The notes below the pieces were generated by a model. That model was not told where the DNA came from. It worked only from the letters and a program-made list of their open reading frames with translations, and did no database searches. The position numbers and the translations under genes are program-made. From positions 62,001 to 126,000 of the forward strand of contig NZ_QJJQ01000004.1 in the NCBI RefSeq assembly GCF_003201975.1: a stretch of 64,000 bases of DNA, given 5' to 3'. The DNA comes from Pseudogracilibacillus auburnensis (GTDB taxonomy: Bacteria; Bacillota; Bacilli; Bacillales; Amphibacillaceae). Below are positions 18,187 through 27,296 of the stretch, piece by piece; position 1 is the stretch's first letter, and every line of letters begins with the position of its first letter.

Positions 18187-18660
18187 AGATTAGTTACTAG
18201 TTTCCACTTTAGGTAGTCGCTTTTTAGCGGGCGTCCGTTAAGCCAACGCCTGAACTAAAGCCCTCTAGTCTTACCAGTGATTACCTCCCGCAACGCACCA
18301 TGTTTATTGCGACGAGTAATCACAGTCGAAAAAGGCCCTCGATAGGGCGAGTAAATACGCAGGCCCAAGACGTGCTAGTGTGAGGCGTTGGTTACAAATC
18401 TTTACGGTAGGACGAGCATTTAGCTAAAGGGTTAGGGTGTGACCGCTATTAGCCGACCAAGAGTCGTCCACCTAGAGTGAAAGCTTTAGGTGTAAGTTAT
18501 AATGCACGAATATGAAGTTTTTTCAATATCTAATGTTCGGATTTATCCATGAAATTAACATTTATGAAATTGACTCATGGGATTAAAAAAGGCTGTATAG
18601 GAGCGGTGACCCCAAACATTTGACTGGAGGTAAGAAAAGTTAGAGTATAAATTATATAAC
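18187..18660 (+). other. GC-rich structured intergenic region, ncRNA or repeat candidate
   Basis: No ORF. About 470 bp richer in G+C than its surroundings with several local hairpins (for example GCCCTCGATAGGGC near 18336-18350). A 42-bp core with CCTCCC...ACGCACcATGTTTATT near 18285-18328 recurs, diverged, near 32935-32980. It ends before a strong terminator, so it may be a transcribed structured RNA; equally it could be the relic of a mobile element. Confidence 0.4.
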
Positions 18661-18663
18661 TGT

Positions 18664-18716
18664 TTGGCTGGTTTGAGTTCGGTATCGTATTGGACTTAAG
18701 CCAGCCAATTTTTCTT
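18664..18716 (+). terminator. Long-stem rho-independent terminator
   Basis: TTGGCTGG (18664-18671) pairs with CCAGCCAA (18701-18708); the stem extends inward with partial pairing and is followed by a T-rich tract. Confidence 0.75.
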
Positions 18717-19164
18717 TCATTCGCTATTGAAATAATTCATATATTCCTCAATCTCTTGATTCGTTCAAAATAAGACAATAATGACGCACAAAAATACGGT
18801 AATGCCATGATCATAGGGTAAATTTGAAGTATACGCCCATTGGGTTAAAACTAAACTTTCTATTCTTATCTAAATTAAATGGTTACACCAATAATAACTG
18901 GTGCTGCAAGGGGAAAAGTCATCGTATTGACTCGGTCAACATAGATACGGTAATTCAACCGTGGATCGTGGAGAATTTTTTGAGTATTGAAATAAAGATA
19001 AGTTCTCGGGAACATCTTGACCAATTTTGGGGAGAAGTTTTTTTAGGTTAGAGATGAAAAACGGGAGTGGAATGAAGAAAATGCATGATAAAATATACCC
19101 TACAATTATGAGTCTAGTAATTGCATCCCAAAGAGTAAATCTAGTGCATTTTTGAAAAGTATTC

Positions 19165-19212
19165 TTGACAACCTCATTCAACATTGTATAATATAATTCA
19201 ACACAGTTGAAT
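19165..19212 (+). promoter_or_regulatory. mvaA promoter with operator-like dyads
   Basis: TTGACA (19165-19170), a 16-bp spacer and TATAAT (19187-19192) form a strong promoter. ATTCAACACAGTTGAAT (19196-19212) is a perfect 7+3+7 dyad covering the start point; a further ATTCAAC half-site sits in the spacer at 19176, two helical turns upstream. A repressor binding here would block transcription; no regulator is encoded next door. Confidence 0.7.
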
Positions 19213-19249
19213 ATATACTATTCAGAAAATTATGCAGGAGGTTTTTCTT

Positions 19250-20500
19250 TTGACATCAAGAATTTCAGGGTTTTATCATTTAACACCCTTAGAAAGGTTA
19301 GACAAAATTTCGGAAACGGTAGATTTATCGGATGAAGAAAAAACTACTTTACTAGATAAAGGACTTTCCGTTCAGCAAGCGGATCAGATGATTGAAAATG
19401 TAATTGGAACTTTTCCCATTCCATTAGGGATTGCTGTTAATTTCAAAGTAAATGGAGAAGATGTCTTTATTCCGATGGCAACAGAAGAGGCATCTGTTGT
19501 GGCAGCTGCGAGCAATGCTGCGAAATTAACTTACCAAACTGGAGGGTTTACGACTTCAACGACAGGTTCCATCATGAGAGGACAAATTCAAATTATTAAC
19601 GTGAAAAATCCTTATCATACACTTGCTAAAATATATGAAAAAAAAGAGGATATCATTCAACTTTGTAATGAACAAGATCAAACACTCGTTGCACTTGGTG
19701 GTGGAGCAAAAGATATAGAAGTGTTCGTACTTGAAAAAAACAAAATGGTGGTCGTTCATGTATTAGTTGATACACGGGATGCGATGGGAGCTAATGCTGT
19801 CAATACGATGCTAGAAGCGGTAGCCCCACTTATTGAAGAAATATCAAAAGCTGAAGTTGTCTTACGAATTTTATCAAATTTAGCCGATAAAAGAATTGTT
19901 CGTGCACGAGCGACTTTTGAAAACCTATTTAATAATAAGAAAGATGAAGTGGAACGATTTTTAAGTGCATATAAACTAGCAATGATCGATCCATATCGTG
20001 CAGCGACACATAATAAGGGAATTATGAACGGAATTTCAGCCGTAGCGCTTGCTACTGGGAACGATACGAGAGCAATTGAAGCAGGGGCTCACGCGTATGC
20101 GGCAAGTTCAGGTGTTTATCGTTCATTAAGTCACTGGGAGCTTGGCGATGACGGTCATATAATCGGTACAATTGAACTTCCACTAGTTGTCGGTATTGTT
20201 GGTGGTGCAACACAAACACACCCAGTAGCAAAATTAGCATTAAAATTAATGAAGATAAAAAGTGCCGAACAATTGGCTGGAATTATTGCAGCAACAGGGT
20301 TAGCCCAAAATTTTGCCGCATTACGTGCTTTAGCTACAGATGGCATTCAAAAAGGGCATATGAAACTTCATGCTCGAAATATGGCGCTTATGGCTGGTGC
20401 AAAAATGGAGCAAGTAGATAAAGTGATACAACAAGCAGCTGAAAAAGAGACATTTAACTTTGATACCATGAAAGAAATTGTTGAATCACAGCAAAATTAG
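19250..20500 (+). CDS. mvaA: Hydroxymethylglutaryl-CoA reductase, class II
   Basis: About 416 residues. It interconverts HMG-CoA and mevalonate. The class II catalytic set is visible: Glu in PMATEEAS (about 79), Lys in HNKGIMNG (about 256), Asp in TGNDTRAIEAGAH (about 272) and His in MKLHARNMA near the C-terminus. ENVIGTFPIPLG is the substrate-binding loop. TTG 19250 lies 8 bases after GCAGGAGG; the upstream ATG would overlap that site. Class II enzymes serve mevalonate synthesis in cocci and mevalonate breakdown in some bacteria. Two membrane-transport genes follow, and no other mevalonate-pathway gene is present. Confidence 0.92.
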   Translation: MTSRISGFYHLTPLERLDKISETVDLSDEEKTTLLDKGLSVQQADQMIENVIGTFPIPLGIAVNFKVNGEDVFIPMATEEASVVAAASNAAKLTYQTGGFTTSTTGSIMRGQIQIINVKNPYHTLAKIYEKKEDIIQLCNEQDQTLVALGGGAKDIEVFVLEKNKMVVVHVLVDTRDAMGANAVNTMLEAVAPLIEEISKAEVVLRILSNLADKRIVRARATFENLFNNKKDEVERFLSAYKLAMIDPYRAATHNKGIMNGISAVALATGNDTRAIEAGAHAYAASSGVYRSLSHWELGDDGHIIGTIELPLVVGIVGGATQTHPVAKLALKLMKIKSAEQLAGIIAATGLAQNFAALRALATDGIQKGHMKLHARNMALMAGAKMEQVDKVIQQAAEKETFNFDTMKEIVESQQN

Positions 20501-20579
20501 TAAAATGGTTTTTAAAAAATATTGTATAATAGATAGTTGATATCAATAAAAATGAATCCGCTTTCAGGGGGGTGAGAAT

Positions 20580-20816
20580 TTGGATAAACAAGAGAAAGAA
20601 TTTGTTGAAGTATGGGAAGATAATGTAAAAATAAAAGATTTACTAATAGCTATGTTACTATGTATTGGATTATCACTAGGGGGTTATATTCTGGCTCCTG
20701 GTGAAGCTCCACAACCACTTATCTTCGGATTATGTGGTGGAGTCATCGGCTTTATTATTAGTAGTGTGTTAATAAAACCGAAGCGTAAAATCACTTATTT
20801 AGAGGAGGAAGAATAG
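20580..20816 (+). CDS. Small two-helix membrane protein before TctA-like permease
   Basis: 78 residues: short acidic N-terminus, two transmembrane helices (about 20-37 and 45-63), basic and acidic tail. It starts with TTG behind AGGGGGGTGAG and ends 2 bases before the permease gene, so it is its obligate neighbour. By position it stands where the small TctB subunit lies in tripartite tricarboxylate transporters, but it is shorter and the sequence does not prove the relation. Confidence 0.6.
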   Translation: MDKQEKEFVEVWEDNVKIKDLLIAMLLCIGLSLGGYILAPGEAPQPLIFGLCGGVIGFIISSVLIKPKRKITYLEEEE

Positions 20817-20818
20817 TA

Positions 20819-22168
20819 TTGGATGCAATGATTATTTTACAAATGATTCTCGCGGGGATAGGTGGAGCAGTTTTGTATACATTAATTGGAATTGCACCTG
20901 GAACAGATGAAACAGCTGTTTTAGCACCAGTTACGATTGCTCTTGCCTTATCTGGGGTATCACCATATGTTATTTTAGCCTTTTTTATTTCAGCTATTGT
21001 TGCGAAAAAGTTAACAGACTCTATTCCTGTTGCTGTTGCGGGAATTCCGGGTGGAGTAATGGCGGCTCCAATGGTCGAACACGCCATGGTATTGAAAAAA
21101 CATGGCCTTCCCGATGTTAGTATTAAAAAAATGGCCTCAGGATCGGTGATAGGAACACTCGTGTCGATACCTGCAAGTTTTTTAATCGCCAACGCTATTT
21201 TGCCATATGCGGATGTCATCAGTAAGCATGCTGGACTCATCTTTTTCTTAGGAGCAGTTTTTTTAGCATTAATGACTAATAATAAAATTTTGTCCCTGTT
21301 AATTATCGTCCCTTTTGCTATTTTAATTCAAGGTTTACGACATTTATACTGGGGGTTAGAAATTGTCCCACCTGAAACAACCGTTTTTGTATCCTTCTTT
21401 TTAGGAATTACGATTGGACCGATCGTTGTAACACTTTTTGACTTATTAAATAAAGATGCGCGTAAAAAAATCCCTTTCTTAGGCAAAAAAGAGATTTCAG
21501 TTAAAAAATCAGACAAAGTAAAAGGGATTCCAAATCCATTCAATATTTTAACAAAAAAAGAAAGCGCTACGTCTGCACTTGGAAGTTTAATTGGATCCGT
21601 AACATTCTTTCTTTCACCAGTAGGGATGACAGTGTTTCTGGGGGAGTTTTTAACGAGACATATAAAAGATCCTGTAAAACGAGCGTCACGAGCAATTTCG
21701 ACAATGGATGGATTAACGAATGCCTCTTACATTTCGGGTACATTAATCCCTTTAATCGCCATTGGACTACCTTTATCGCCGATGGCTATTGGTCCAGCGG
21801 CAGGGCTATTTAATGCACCACCAGTGTTTACACCCGAACATAATATTCATCATATTTTATCCATGAGTGAAATAATGCTAGCTACCATTATAGGTGCGGT
21901 CATTGCATTACTCATCACCTTTTATATAACGATTAAATTTGCAAGTGAAATTTGTGCATTTGTTTTTAAATACATTCCACATGAGGCGTTAATTGGACTT
22001 TTTGCTGGTTTAGTTGTTATGCTTGCCTTTATGGATGCGGGATGGATTAATATTTTTGGTACATTTTTAATTGCATTTGTATCTGGAATTTTATTTAGAA
22101 ATGGTGTGAACTATGGGGTTATGTTCATGATTTTGTATGCAGCACCATGGATGCTTGGCTGGTTTTAA
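20819..22168 (+). CDS. TctA-family transporter large permease subunit
   Basis: 449 residues and about ten to twelve transmembrane helices. It has the paired TctA signature regions: GIAPGTDETAVLAPVTIALALSG near the N-terminus, and AVAGIPGGVMAAPM; a second half with LIPLIAIGLPLSPMAIGPAAGLF. TTG start about 10 bases after AGAGGAGGAAG. In classical TTT systems TctA works with TctB and a periplasmic TctC; no TctC-like binding protein is present. Its place directly after mvaA suggests a carboxylate linked to HMG-CoA/mevalonate metabolism, which is inference. Confidence 0.8.
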   Translation: MDAMIILQMILAGIGGAVLYTLIGIAPGTDETAVLAPVTIALALSGVSPYVILAFFISAIVAKKLTDSIPVAVAGIPGGVMAAPMVEHAMVLKKHGLPDVSIKKMASGSVIGTLVSIPASFLIANAILPYADVISKHAGLIFFLGAVFLALMTNNKILSLLIIVPFAILIQGLRHLYWGLEIVPPETTVFVSFFLGITIGPIVVTLFDLLNKDARKKIPFLGKKEISVKKSDKVKGIPNPFNILTKKESATSALGSLIGSVTFFLSPVGMTVFLGEFLTRHIKDPVKRASRAISTMDGLTNASYISGTLIPLIAIGLPLSPMAIGPAAGLFNAPPVFTPEHNIHHILSMSEIMLATIIGAVIALLITFYITIKFASEICAFVFKYIPHEALIGLFAGLVVMLAFMDAGWINIFGTFLIAFVSGILFRNGVNYGVMFMILYAAPWMLGWF

Positions 22169-22208
22169 TTAAAAACGAATGGCATATAGAAAGCTTTTTA
22201 AAAGAAGC

Positions 22209-22240
22209 AGGATACTATGGAAATAGTATTCTGTTTTTTA
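22209..22240 (+). terminator. Terminator of the mvaA operon
   Basis: CAGGATACTAT pairs with ATAGTATTCTG (one G-T pair) around a GGAA loop, then six T. Confidence 0.9.
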
Positions 22241-22314
22241 ATTCGTTTTCAATTATATCCATTTTTTCAATCACACCTTCTAATTTTAAAGTTTAATAGG
22301 TAAGCTTTTGTTAA

Positions 22315-22352
22315 AAAAAAGAGCCAGGATTCATAGAAACCCTAGCTCTTTA
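22315..22352 (-). terminator. Minus-strand terminator-like hairpin
   Basis: AAAGAGC and GCTCTTT arms flank a 20-base interior; on the minus strand the stem is followed by a run of eight T. The nearest minus-strand gene ends about 300 bp away, at 22650. The remaining bases between 22353 and 22649 show no gene. Confidence 0.55.
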
Positions 22353-22649
22353 CACGCTATACTATATCTGTCTAATTTTATTCTTGTAATCGTTATGAAG
22401 TCATGGAATCAAAGCTAAAATGGAAATATCATTAAGAAGAGAATTCAACATAGATTATTCATATCTAATATCAATCTTCTTATCATAGTTTCTATGAATT
22501 TAACAGATGCCATGATGTAATAGACCTCTGAATTATATAACCAATCAAGGTTATTAATTCTTTAAATTGTCAAACACTCTAAATAAAAATTCTAAGTTTT
22601 ACATGATTTTTGACCATACTTTAATAAATTGTTATTCTCATAAAATAGT

Positions 22650-22931
22650 TCATTTACATACACCTGCATAAAATGAAGAAAATGAATTACTTATTGCAAA
22701 ATTGTATGCAAAATAAGTGGAGGTTCCTGCAAAAAAGTTCCCATATACTCCTACCACTGTGGGTAGATTAGTTTTTCTAGCCATATCATAAAATGTCCTA
22801 CAATGAGTTGGTGAAATACTAGTCACTTCTTGTTCCTGAACCTGAGTTTGGGCTTGGACTGAATCAAAAGCAAATACACTTGATACCATCAATAAACCTA
22901 CTATAAAGATATTTACCTTTTTAAATCGCAT
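22650..22931 (-). CDS. Small secreted protein, unknown
   Basis: 93 residues. A Sec signal peptide (FKKVNIFIVGLLMVSSVFA...) with an AxA-type site near VQA-QT releases a mature peptide of about 65 residues containing two Cys (HCRTF and the C-terminal AGVCK), which could form a disulfide. The mature part is rich in Ser, Phe, Tyr and Ala. A bacteriocin or secreted signal are possible guesses; no family was recognised. A good promoter lies upstream. Confidence 0.6.
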   Translation of the reverse strand: MRFKKVNIFIVGLLMVSSVFAFDSVQAQTQVQEQEVTSISPTHCRTFYDMARKTNLPTVVGVYGNFFAGTSTYFAYNFAISNSFSSFYAGVCK

Positions 22932-22966
22932 CTCTCATAAGCACCCTCTCTTAAAGTAATATTTAA

Positions 22967-22995
22967 ATTATACCATATATACCTTATAATGTTAA
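22967..22995 (-). promoter_or_regulatory. Promoter of the small secreted protein
   Basis: On the minus strand TTAACA (22995-22990), 17-bp spacer, TATAAT (22972-22967), about 35 bp before the start codon. Confidence 0.7.
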
Positions 22996-23037
22996 TATAT
23001 TATTTTAAATATTAAATCAACTGAAAAGTGCAAGTTT

Positions 23038-24288
23038 AAATGCCGTCTTAGTTTATGGTAATTCCTTATATTGCGAATTATCTGTTTTATTATATTTGTT
23101 TACTTGTTTTTATTGTGCTTTTTGTTGTTCTGTTTCAGTTGCGATTTGCTTGCATTCTTTTGCGATATCCTTAGCAGTTTTATAGCCGAATATGCCTCGT
23201 GGATAGGCGTTCATCCAGTTTTCAATATCCGTTATTTCCTTGTCACCAAAATCGTTTATATCGGCACCTTTTGGGATGAATCGTCTAATTTATTTATTTG
23301 GGTTTTCATTTGTTCCGCGTTCCCATGAACTAAAAGGATGTGCATAGTAAACGTTCGTTCGTGGCTCTTCTGTTGAATGGATGGATTGTTCTAAACCTTC
23401 AAAGTCTAAGAATTCACTGCCGTTGTCAACCGTAATGGTTTTGAATGTTTTTGGAAAGGTTTTATACCATATTTTCTCTCTAGATCATCAACTGCATCGC
23501 TGACAGATTTCCGGGTTTATTTGGCATCTTATAAATGATTTCCTCAAGTGATTTTCGTTTACTTAACACCAGCAGAGCTGCTCCACTTCCTTTGCGTTTT
23601 CCTATCATGCAATCGATTTCCAAATGTCCATAAACGTTTCTGTATTCAGCCTCTTCGGGTCGTTTCTCAATGCTTGTTCTTTTGAGATTTTTGTGAGTAA
23701 TTTTAACTTATTATAACTCCCTTTCTTTTTGTTTTTCTTTACGGGAAGGTCTTTATTTGTGAGGGGTAAAAACACTTCTTGGTCAATATAATTGTATAAT
23801 GTTTTGGTGCAAATGGTCGTCTCAAAATCCAATTCCTGCGCATGAATTTCACTAATGGCAGCAGCAGGAGAATATTTGTCTTTTACTATTTTTTCTAAAT
23901 ATGCTACGCGAGTTTATGATCATTACTGATTTTCAAATCAGGACCTTTATTCGTTGCATTTAGTTGATAAATACGTTAGGAGGCATCGGCACAATAATCA
24001 TATCTTTTGCTCAAGTCACTATTAAGCTGTTTAACTGTTCCTCTCGCAATTTCCCTTTCAATTGTAAGTTTATGCCTATCTAACTGTTTAGCAATAGCTG
24101 CAGGCTTTAAACCCATTTCTGATAGTTTTTCAATATCATAACGTTCTCTTTCGGTTATGTGTTTATTCTTTCTCGGTTTTGGGTTTGACTGTAATAGACT
24201 TATGGGTATTCCTCCGTATATGTTTTTTGTGGTAATTAACATTACACACGGTTTACCATGAGTCCTTTTATTTACCACTACGGCATTT
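23038..24288 (-). mobile_element. Decayed IS30-family insertion sequence
   Basis: About 1.25 kb bounded by matching ends: AAATGCCGT at 23038-23046 and its reverse complement ACGGCATTT at 24280-24288. Inside, the minus strand encodes a broken IS30 transposase. Length and organisation fit the family; the element is dead in its present form. Confidence 0.7.
23060..24278 (-). pseudogene. IS30-family transposase, multiple frameshifts and stops
   Basis: The N-terminal helix-turn-helix is recognisable (KHITERERYDIEKLSEMGLKPAAIAKQL, 23976-24278). After a stop and frameshift comes ELDFETTICTKTLYNYIDQ (23605-23832). The DDE core survives further on as TVDNGSEFLDFEGLE, YYAHPFSSWERGTNENPN and a terminal NDFGDKEITDIENWMN-type region. 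At least three disruptions separate the pieces, so no functional protein is made. Confidence 0.8.
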
Positions 24289-24918
24289 CATTTTACAACT
24301 TACCGTCGTTTCCGTGCCACCGAAATTCAAAAAGCTTATTTTTAGCTTCTTTCATAGAACTTTTTACATTACCATAATAGTGTCATGCTTATTTGCATGC
24401 AACTTTATTATACAAGAGGCTATTCTCTATCTATTGTACTGGCTCTTCAGTCCGCAAAAGGTGGCTCTTTTCTCCGTAATGACTAGTTCAAAACTACACA
24501 TTAGTGGCTCAATCTATCCGCAATATTCGTTCATGATCTTTTCAATATCAATTCAATACTTTTTCCATAATATTTCATCCATATTATGGAATGGAAAAGG
24601 TAAAAAGAACAAACAACATGCGAAAATAAAATCTTATTAATGTTTAGAGAATCAGTTAACAAGACACACTCTCAATCAATCTAGGAAAGTTGTTACATTA
24701 GTGAGCTAGAAAATAGGGAAAAGATTAGAAAATAATTTTTGGAATTTATGGTAAAATTAACGATGATAAAGAAATTGTGAAACAGTGTTCTTAAACTAAC
24801 GGAGTAGGTTGGAGCAACAAAAAACTTAAAGGGAATATATACGGAAATATAATGTTCCATGGATTAATGTAACAATATTATAAAAATTTATAAAGTAGGA
24901 AGGTGAGGATTAATTTGT
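24289..24918. other. AT-rich intergenic region, no gene seen
   Basis: Beyond the IS30 end there is only AT-rich sequence with short, non-gene-like frames on both strands. The last 100 bases are presumably the promoter region for the gene at 24919, but no confident -35/-10 pair was found. Confidence 0.5.
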
Positions 24919-25656
24919 ATGTATGAAAGAGGAGAGATGAGTAGGTTTCCTTTAGGGATAAACGGGCGAGAAAAATATGATGTTGTTTATGTAGGTGATG
25001 TCATACCAAATTATTTGAACTCGAATATTCCTAGTTTACTTTCTAATGATTACGTTTTTTTGTTTAGCACAATGATGTTGAATCTAAGTGAAGAAGTACA
25101 TTCGTATGGTCATGTTTACATCGACTTAGTAAGGCACGACCAACTATCTAACTTCAATTATGATCTAAGAGCAAGAGGGAATTACCACGTCTTAAAAAAG
25201 GAACCGTTAATACTTAACGATTTTTTAGAGCTTGTTCCTGAAGAGACAGAGCAAGGAATCCAGATTACCGCACATCTAAAAAAGCAAAATTTGATAAATA
25301 AAGACTACAAAGTTGTTAGTATTAAGGATTTTCGTATTCTACTAGTTAGAGAAAATAATCACATAACTAGCGATAACTTTCCAACTTTAGAGCTAGGTCC
25401 AGAATTTCAAGCAACAATAGAGCATGAGAAAACAAAAGAACGTTACCACTATTTAAGTAGTTGTTCGCAAGTTTTAAGTGGGGTAACTTATCGTAATAAA
25501 ACAAATTCAAAGGTAAAAGATGCAATTGAAGTGGTAGGAGGTGCTTTGGATAAAGATATAGAAAATGTGAAAAATGAAAGAGAAAGAGCTTTTAACCGTT
25601 ATATAGATATTAGAAATAGACTTACATATATACATAAAAGACATCCACATACCTAA
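24919..25656 (+). CDS. Unknown protein beside ApeA-like gene
   Basis: 245 residues, soluble, no signal peptide. ATG lies 9 bases after AGGTGAGGA. The first half is mixed alpha/beta (YDVVYVGDVIPNYLN, NDYVFLFSTMMLNLS); the second half is charged and ends in a predicted helix (VKNERERAFNRYIDIRNRL...). The tail contains RNRLTYIH, which fits an R-X4-6-H spacing, but one short match is not evidence of a nuclease. No family recognised. It lies on the same strand 208 bp before the HEPN gene and is similarly AT-rich, so a functional pair is possible. Confidence 0.65.
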   Translation: MYERGEMSRFPLGINGREKYDVVYVGDVIPNYLNSNIPSLLSNDYVFLFSTMMLNLSEEVHSYGHVYIDLVRHDQLSNFNYDLRARGNYHVLKKEPLILNDFLELVPEETEQGIQITAHLKKQNLINKDYKVVSIKDFRILLVRENNHITSDNFPTLELGPEFQATIEHEKTKERYHYLSSCSQVLSGVTYRNKTNSKVKDAIEVVGGALDKDIENVKNERERAFNRYIDIRNRLTYIHKRHPHT

Positions 25657-25864
25657 TAAGATTATACGGGATTATGTTTAGAACTATTTTGATTGAAAAT
25701 CCTTTTGAAGCTAACGGGTACATTATTCAAGAAGGATTAACGCTATTTTATATAGAAGTTATTGTACTATAGGGTGGGTTAATGAAAGAATTCTATTTAA
25801 TTCTTGTTCAGAAACTAGAGGAACTTTTATACTTGTTAAAATAGGCTTTAAGGAGGTTTTAGAA

Positions 25865-27247
25865 TTGATAACGGGATTATTGAAATATGAAGATAAAAAC
25901 TGTGTCTTTAAGTTAAAAAGTTTTACTCTCGAAATTGAAGAAATTGAAAATAGAGATAAAATTTTCATTGATGATATAGACTATCTATTTAATCCAGACA
26001 ATTCTAAAAATAGTAATGTACCAAATCTATTAATAGGAAATGACTTTGATAACGGGAAAGAAATACATTTTAATGTTACAGATATTATTAAAACAGGTGC
26101 CAAAACACACAGTGCTTCGTTATATTCATATATAATTTTTGAACAGGAAGAGACATCGTATGATGGAATACAAATTCATGCAGATGAACTAAATTGGTTT
26201 CACAATATAAAACAATCATATTCATTTATGCATTCTCCAGATACTGGACAATCAGAGTTGAAAATGGAATCATTTGAAAATACTGAAAAACAATTTGAAT
26301 TTAACATTGAAGGTCAAACTATACAAGGTAGCTTAAACATATCAAGAACCTATTCACATGTATCTACGATGCCCATCAAATTGCAAACAGAATTGAACCT
26401 CTATTTCAAACCTACTAATGAATTTGAATTAGTTGAGAGATTAGCGAATGTAACTTACAGCTTTTTGAAATTTATTACATACAGGAAAAATATTAATTTC
26501 AAACATTTAATTCTAAAAAAGAAAAATGAAGAAGGTAAATATCGGAAGGTTGGGAGGTTATATATTAAAGACTTACAATCACATCATACTGAAGAGAAAA
26601 AAGTATTGCAAGAACGTTTAATTGATTTTCCTCTTTTAGAAGAACATTTAGGCCAACTATTTGAAAAGTTAGCTGAAAACGATATATATATAACACATAT
26701 TCCAGAGACCTCATTGGATCAAAACATAATAACGCCTTCTCGTGTTATTATGATAACAGCGGGGTTTGAGTGGCAATTTCGGTTCACTTATAAAGAATTA
26801 AGTAGGGTAAGTGAAGATAAATACAAGGATCAAAGGCAAGAAATTCTAGCGTTTTTAGAAGAGAAAATAGAAGAAAATACTGGTAAGAAAAAGAAGTATT
26901 TTAAAAGCTATAGAAATTTATTGTTGAGAAGCAATATGACATTATCAGATAAAATTAATTGGGCGTTGAATGAATTTAGTAATGAACTAAATTTGTTTAT
27001 TAGGCAATTATATAATTTGAATGGTGTGACTGAAGTAAAATACTCGGATATTTCTGCAAGAATACAAACGCAGAGGAATAATATTGCACATGGAAATATT
27101 GATGAAGAATTTGATTCATATGTAATAATGGATTTGATAGTTTTAGAGTGGCTTTATTATGCAATGGTTTTAAGTGATGTAGGTATTTCTAGAGCAAATG
27201 TCAGATCAGCAATTAATAAGTTATTCAACCGTAGATTTGCTTTATAA
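25865..27247 (+). CDS. ApeA-like HEPN-domain protein (candidate anti-phage RNase)
   Basis: 460 residues, soluble. The C-terminal helical domain holds RNNIAH (residues 404-409), the R-X4-H active-site motif of HEPN ribonucleases, in the usual place before the last helices (YVIMDLIVLEWLYYAMVL). The long N-terminal beta-rich part (about 1-200) and the overall length suit the ApeA N-terminal domain plus HEPN_Apea layout reported for single-gene phage defence. TTG start 8 bases after AAGGAGG. AT-rich, next to an IS remnant and an unknown gene. The family call rests on motif and layout only. Confidence 0.6.
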   Translation: MITGLLKYEDKNCVFKLKSFTLEIEEIENRDKIFIDDIDYLFNPDNSKNSNVPNLLIGNDFDNGKEIHFNVTDIIKTGAKTHSASLYSYIIFEQEETSYDGIQIHADELNWFHNIKQSYSFMHSPDTGQSELKMESFENTEKQFEFNIEGQTIQGSLNISRTYSHVSTMPIKLQTELNLYFKPTNEFELVERLANVTYSFLKFITYRKNINFKHLILKKKNEEGKYRKVGRLYIKDLQSHHTEEKKVLQERLIDFPLLEEHLGQLFEKLAENDIYITHIPETSLDQNIITPSRVIMITAGFEWQFRFTYKELSRVSEDKYKDQRQEILAFLEEKIEENTGKKKKYFKSYRNLLLRSNMTLSDKINWALNEFSNELNLFIRQLYNLNGVTEVKYSDISARIQTQRNNIAHGNIDEEFDSYVIMDLIVLEWLYYAMVLSDVGISRANVRSAINKLFNRRFAL

Positions 27248-27296
27248 AATGATAAATAACTCATTGCGAAAGTTAGAGATTTGCATATAGTGATGC

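Noticed and set aside
18187-18716. tmRNA, RNase P RNA or OLE RNA
   Set aside because: None of the conserved end sequences or core motifs of these RNAs that I know could be found, so only a generic structured-region call is made.
25673-25840. Short upstream ORFs before the HEPN gene (32 and 20 codons)
   Set aside because: Ribosome sites are poor and the peptides show nothing recognisable; a leader-peptide role cannot be supported.
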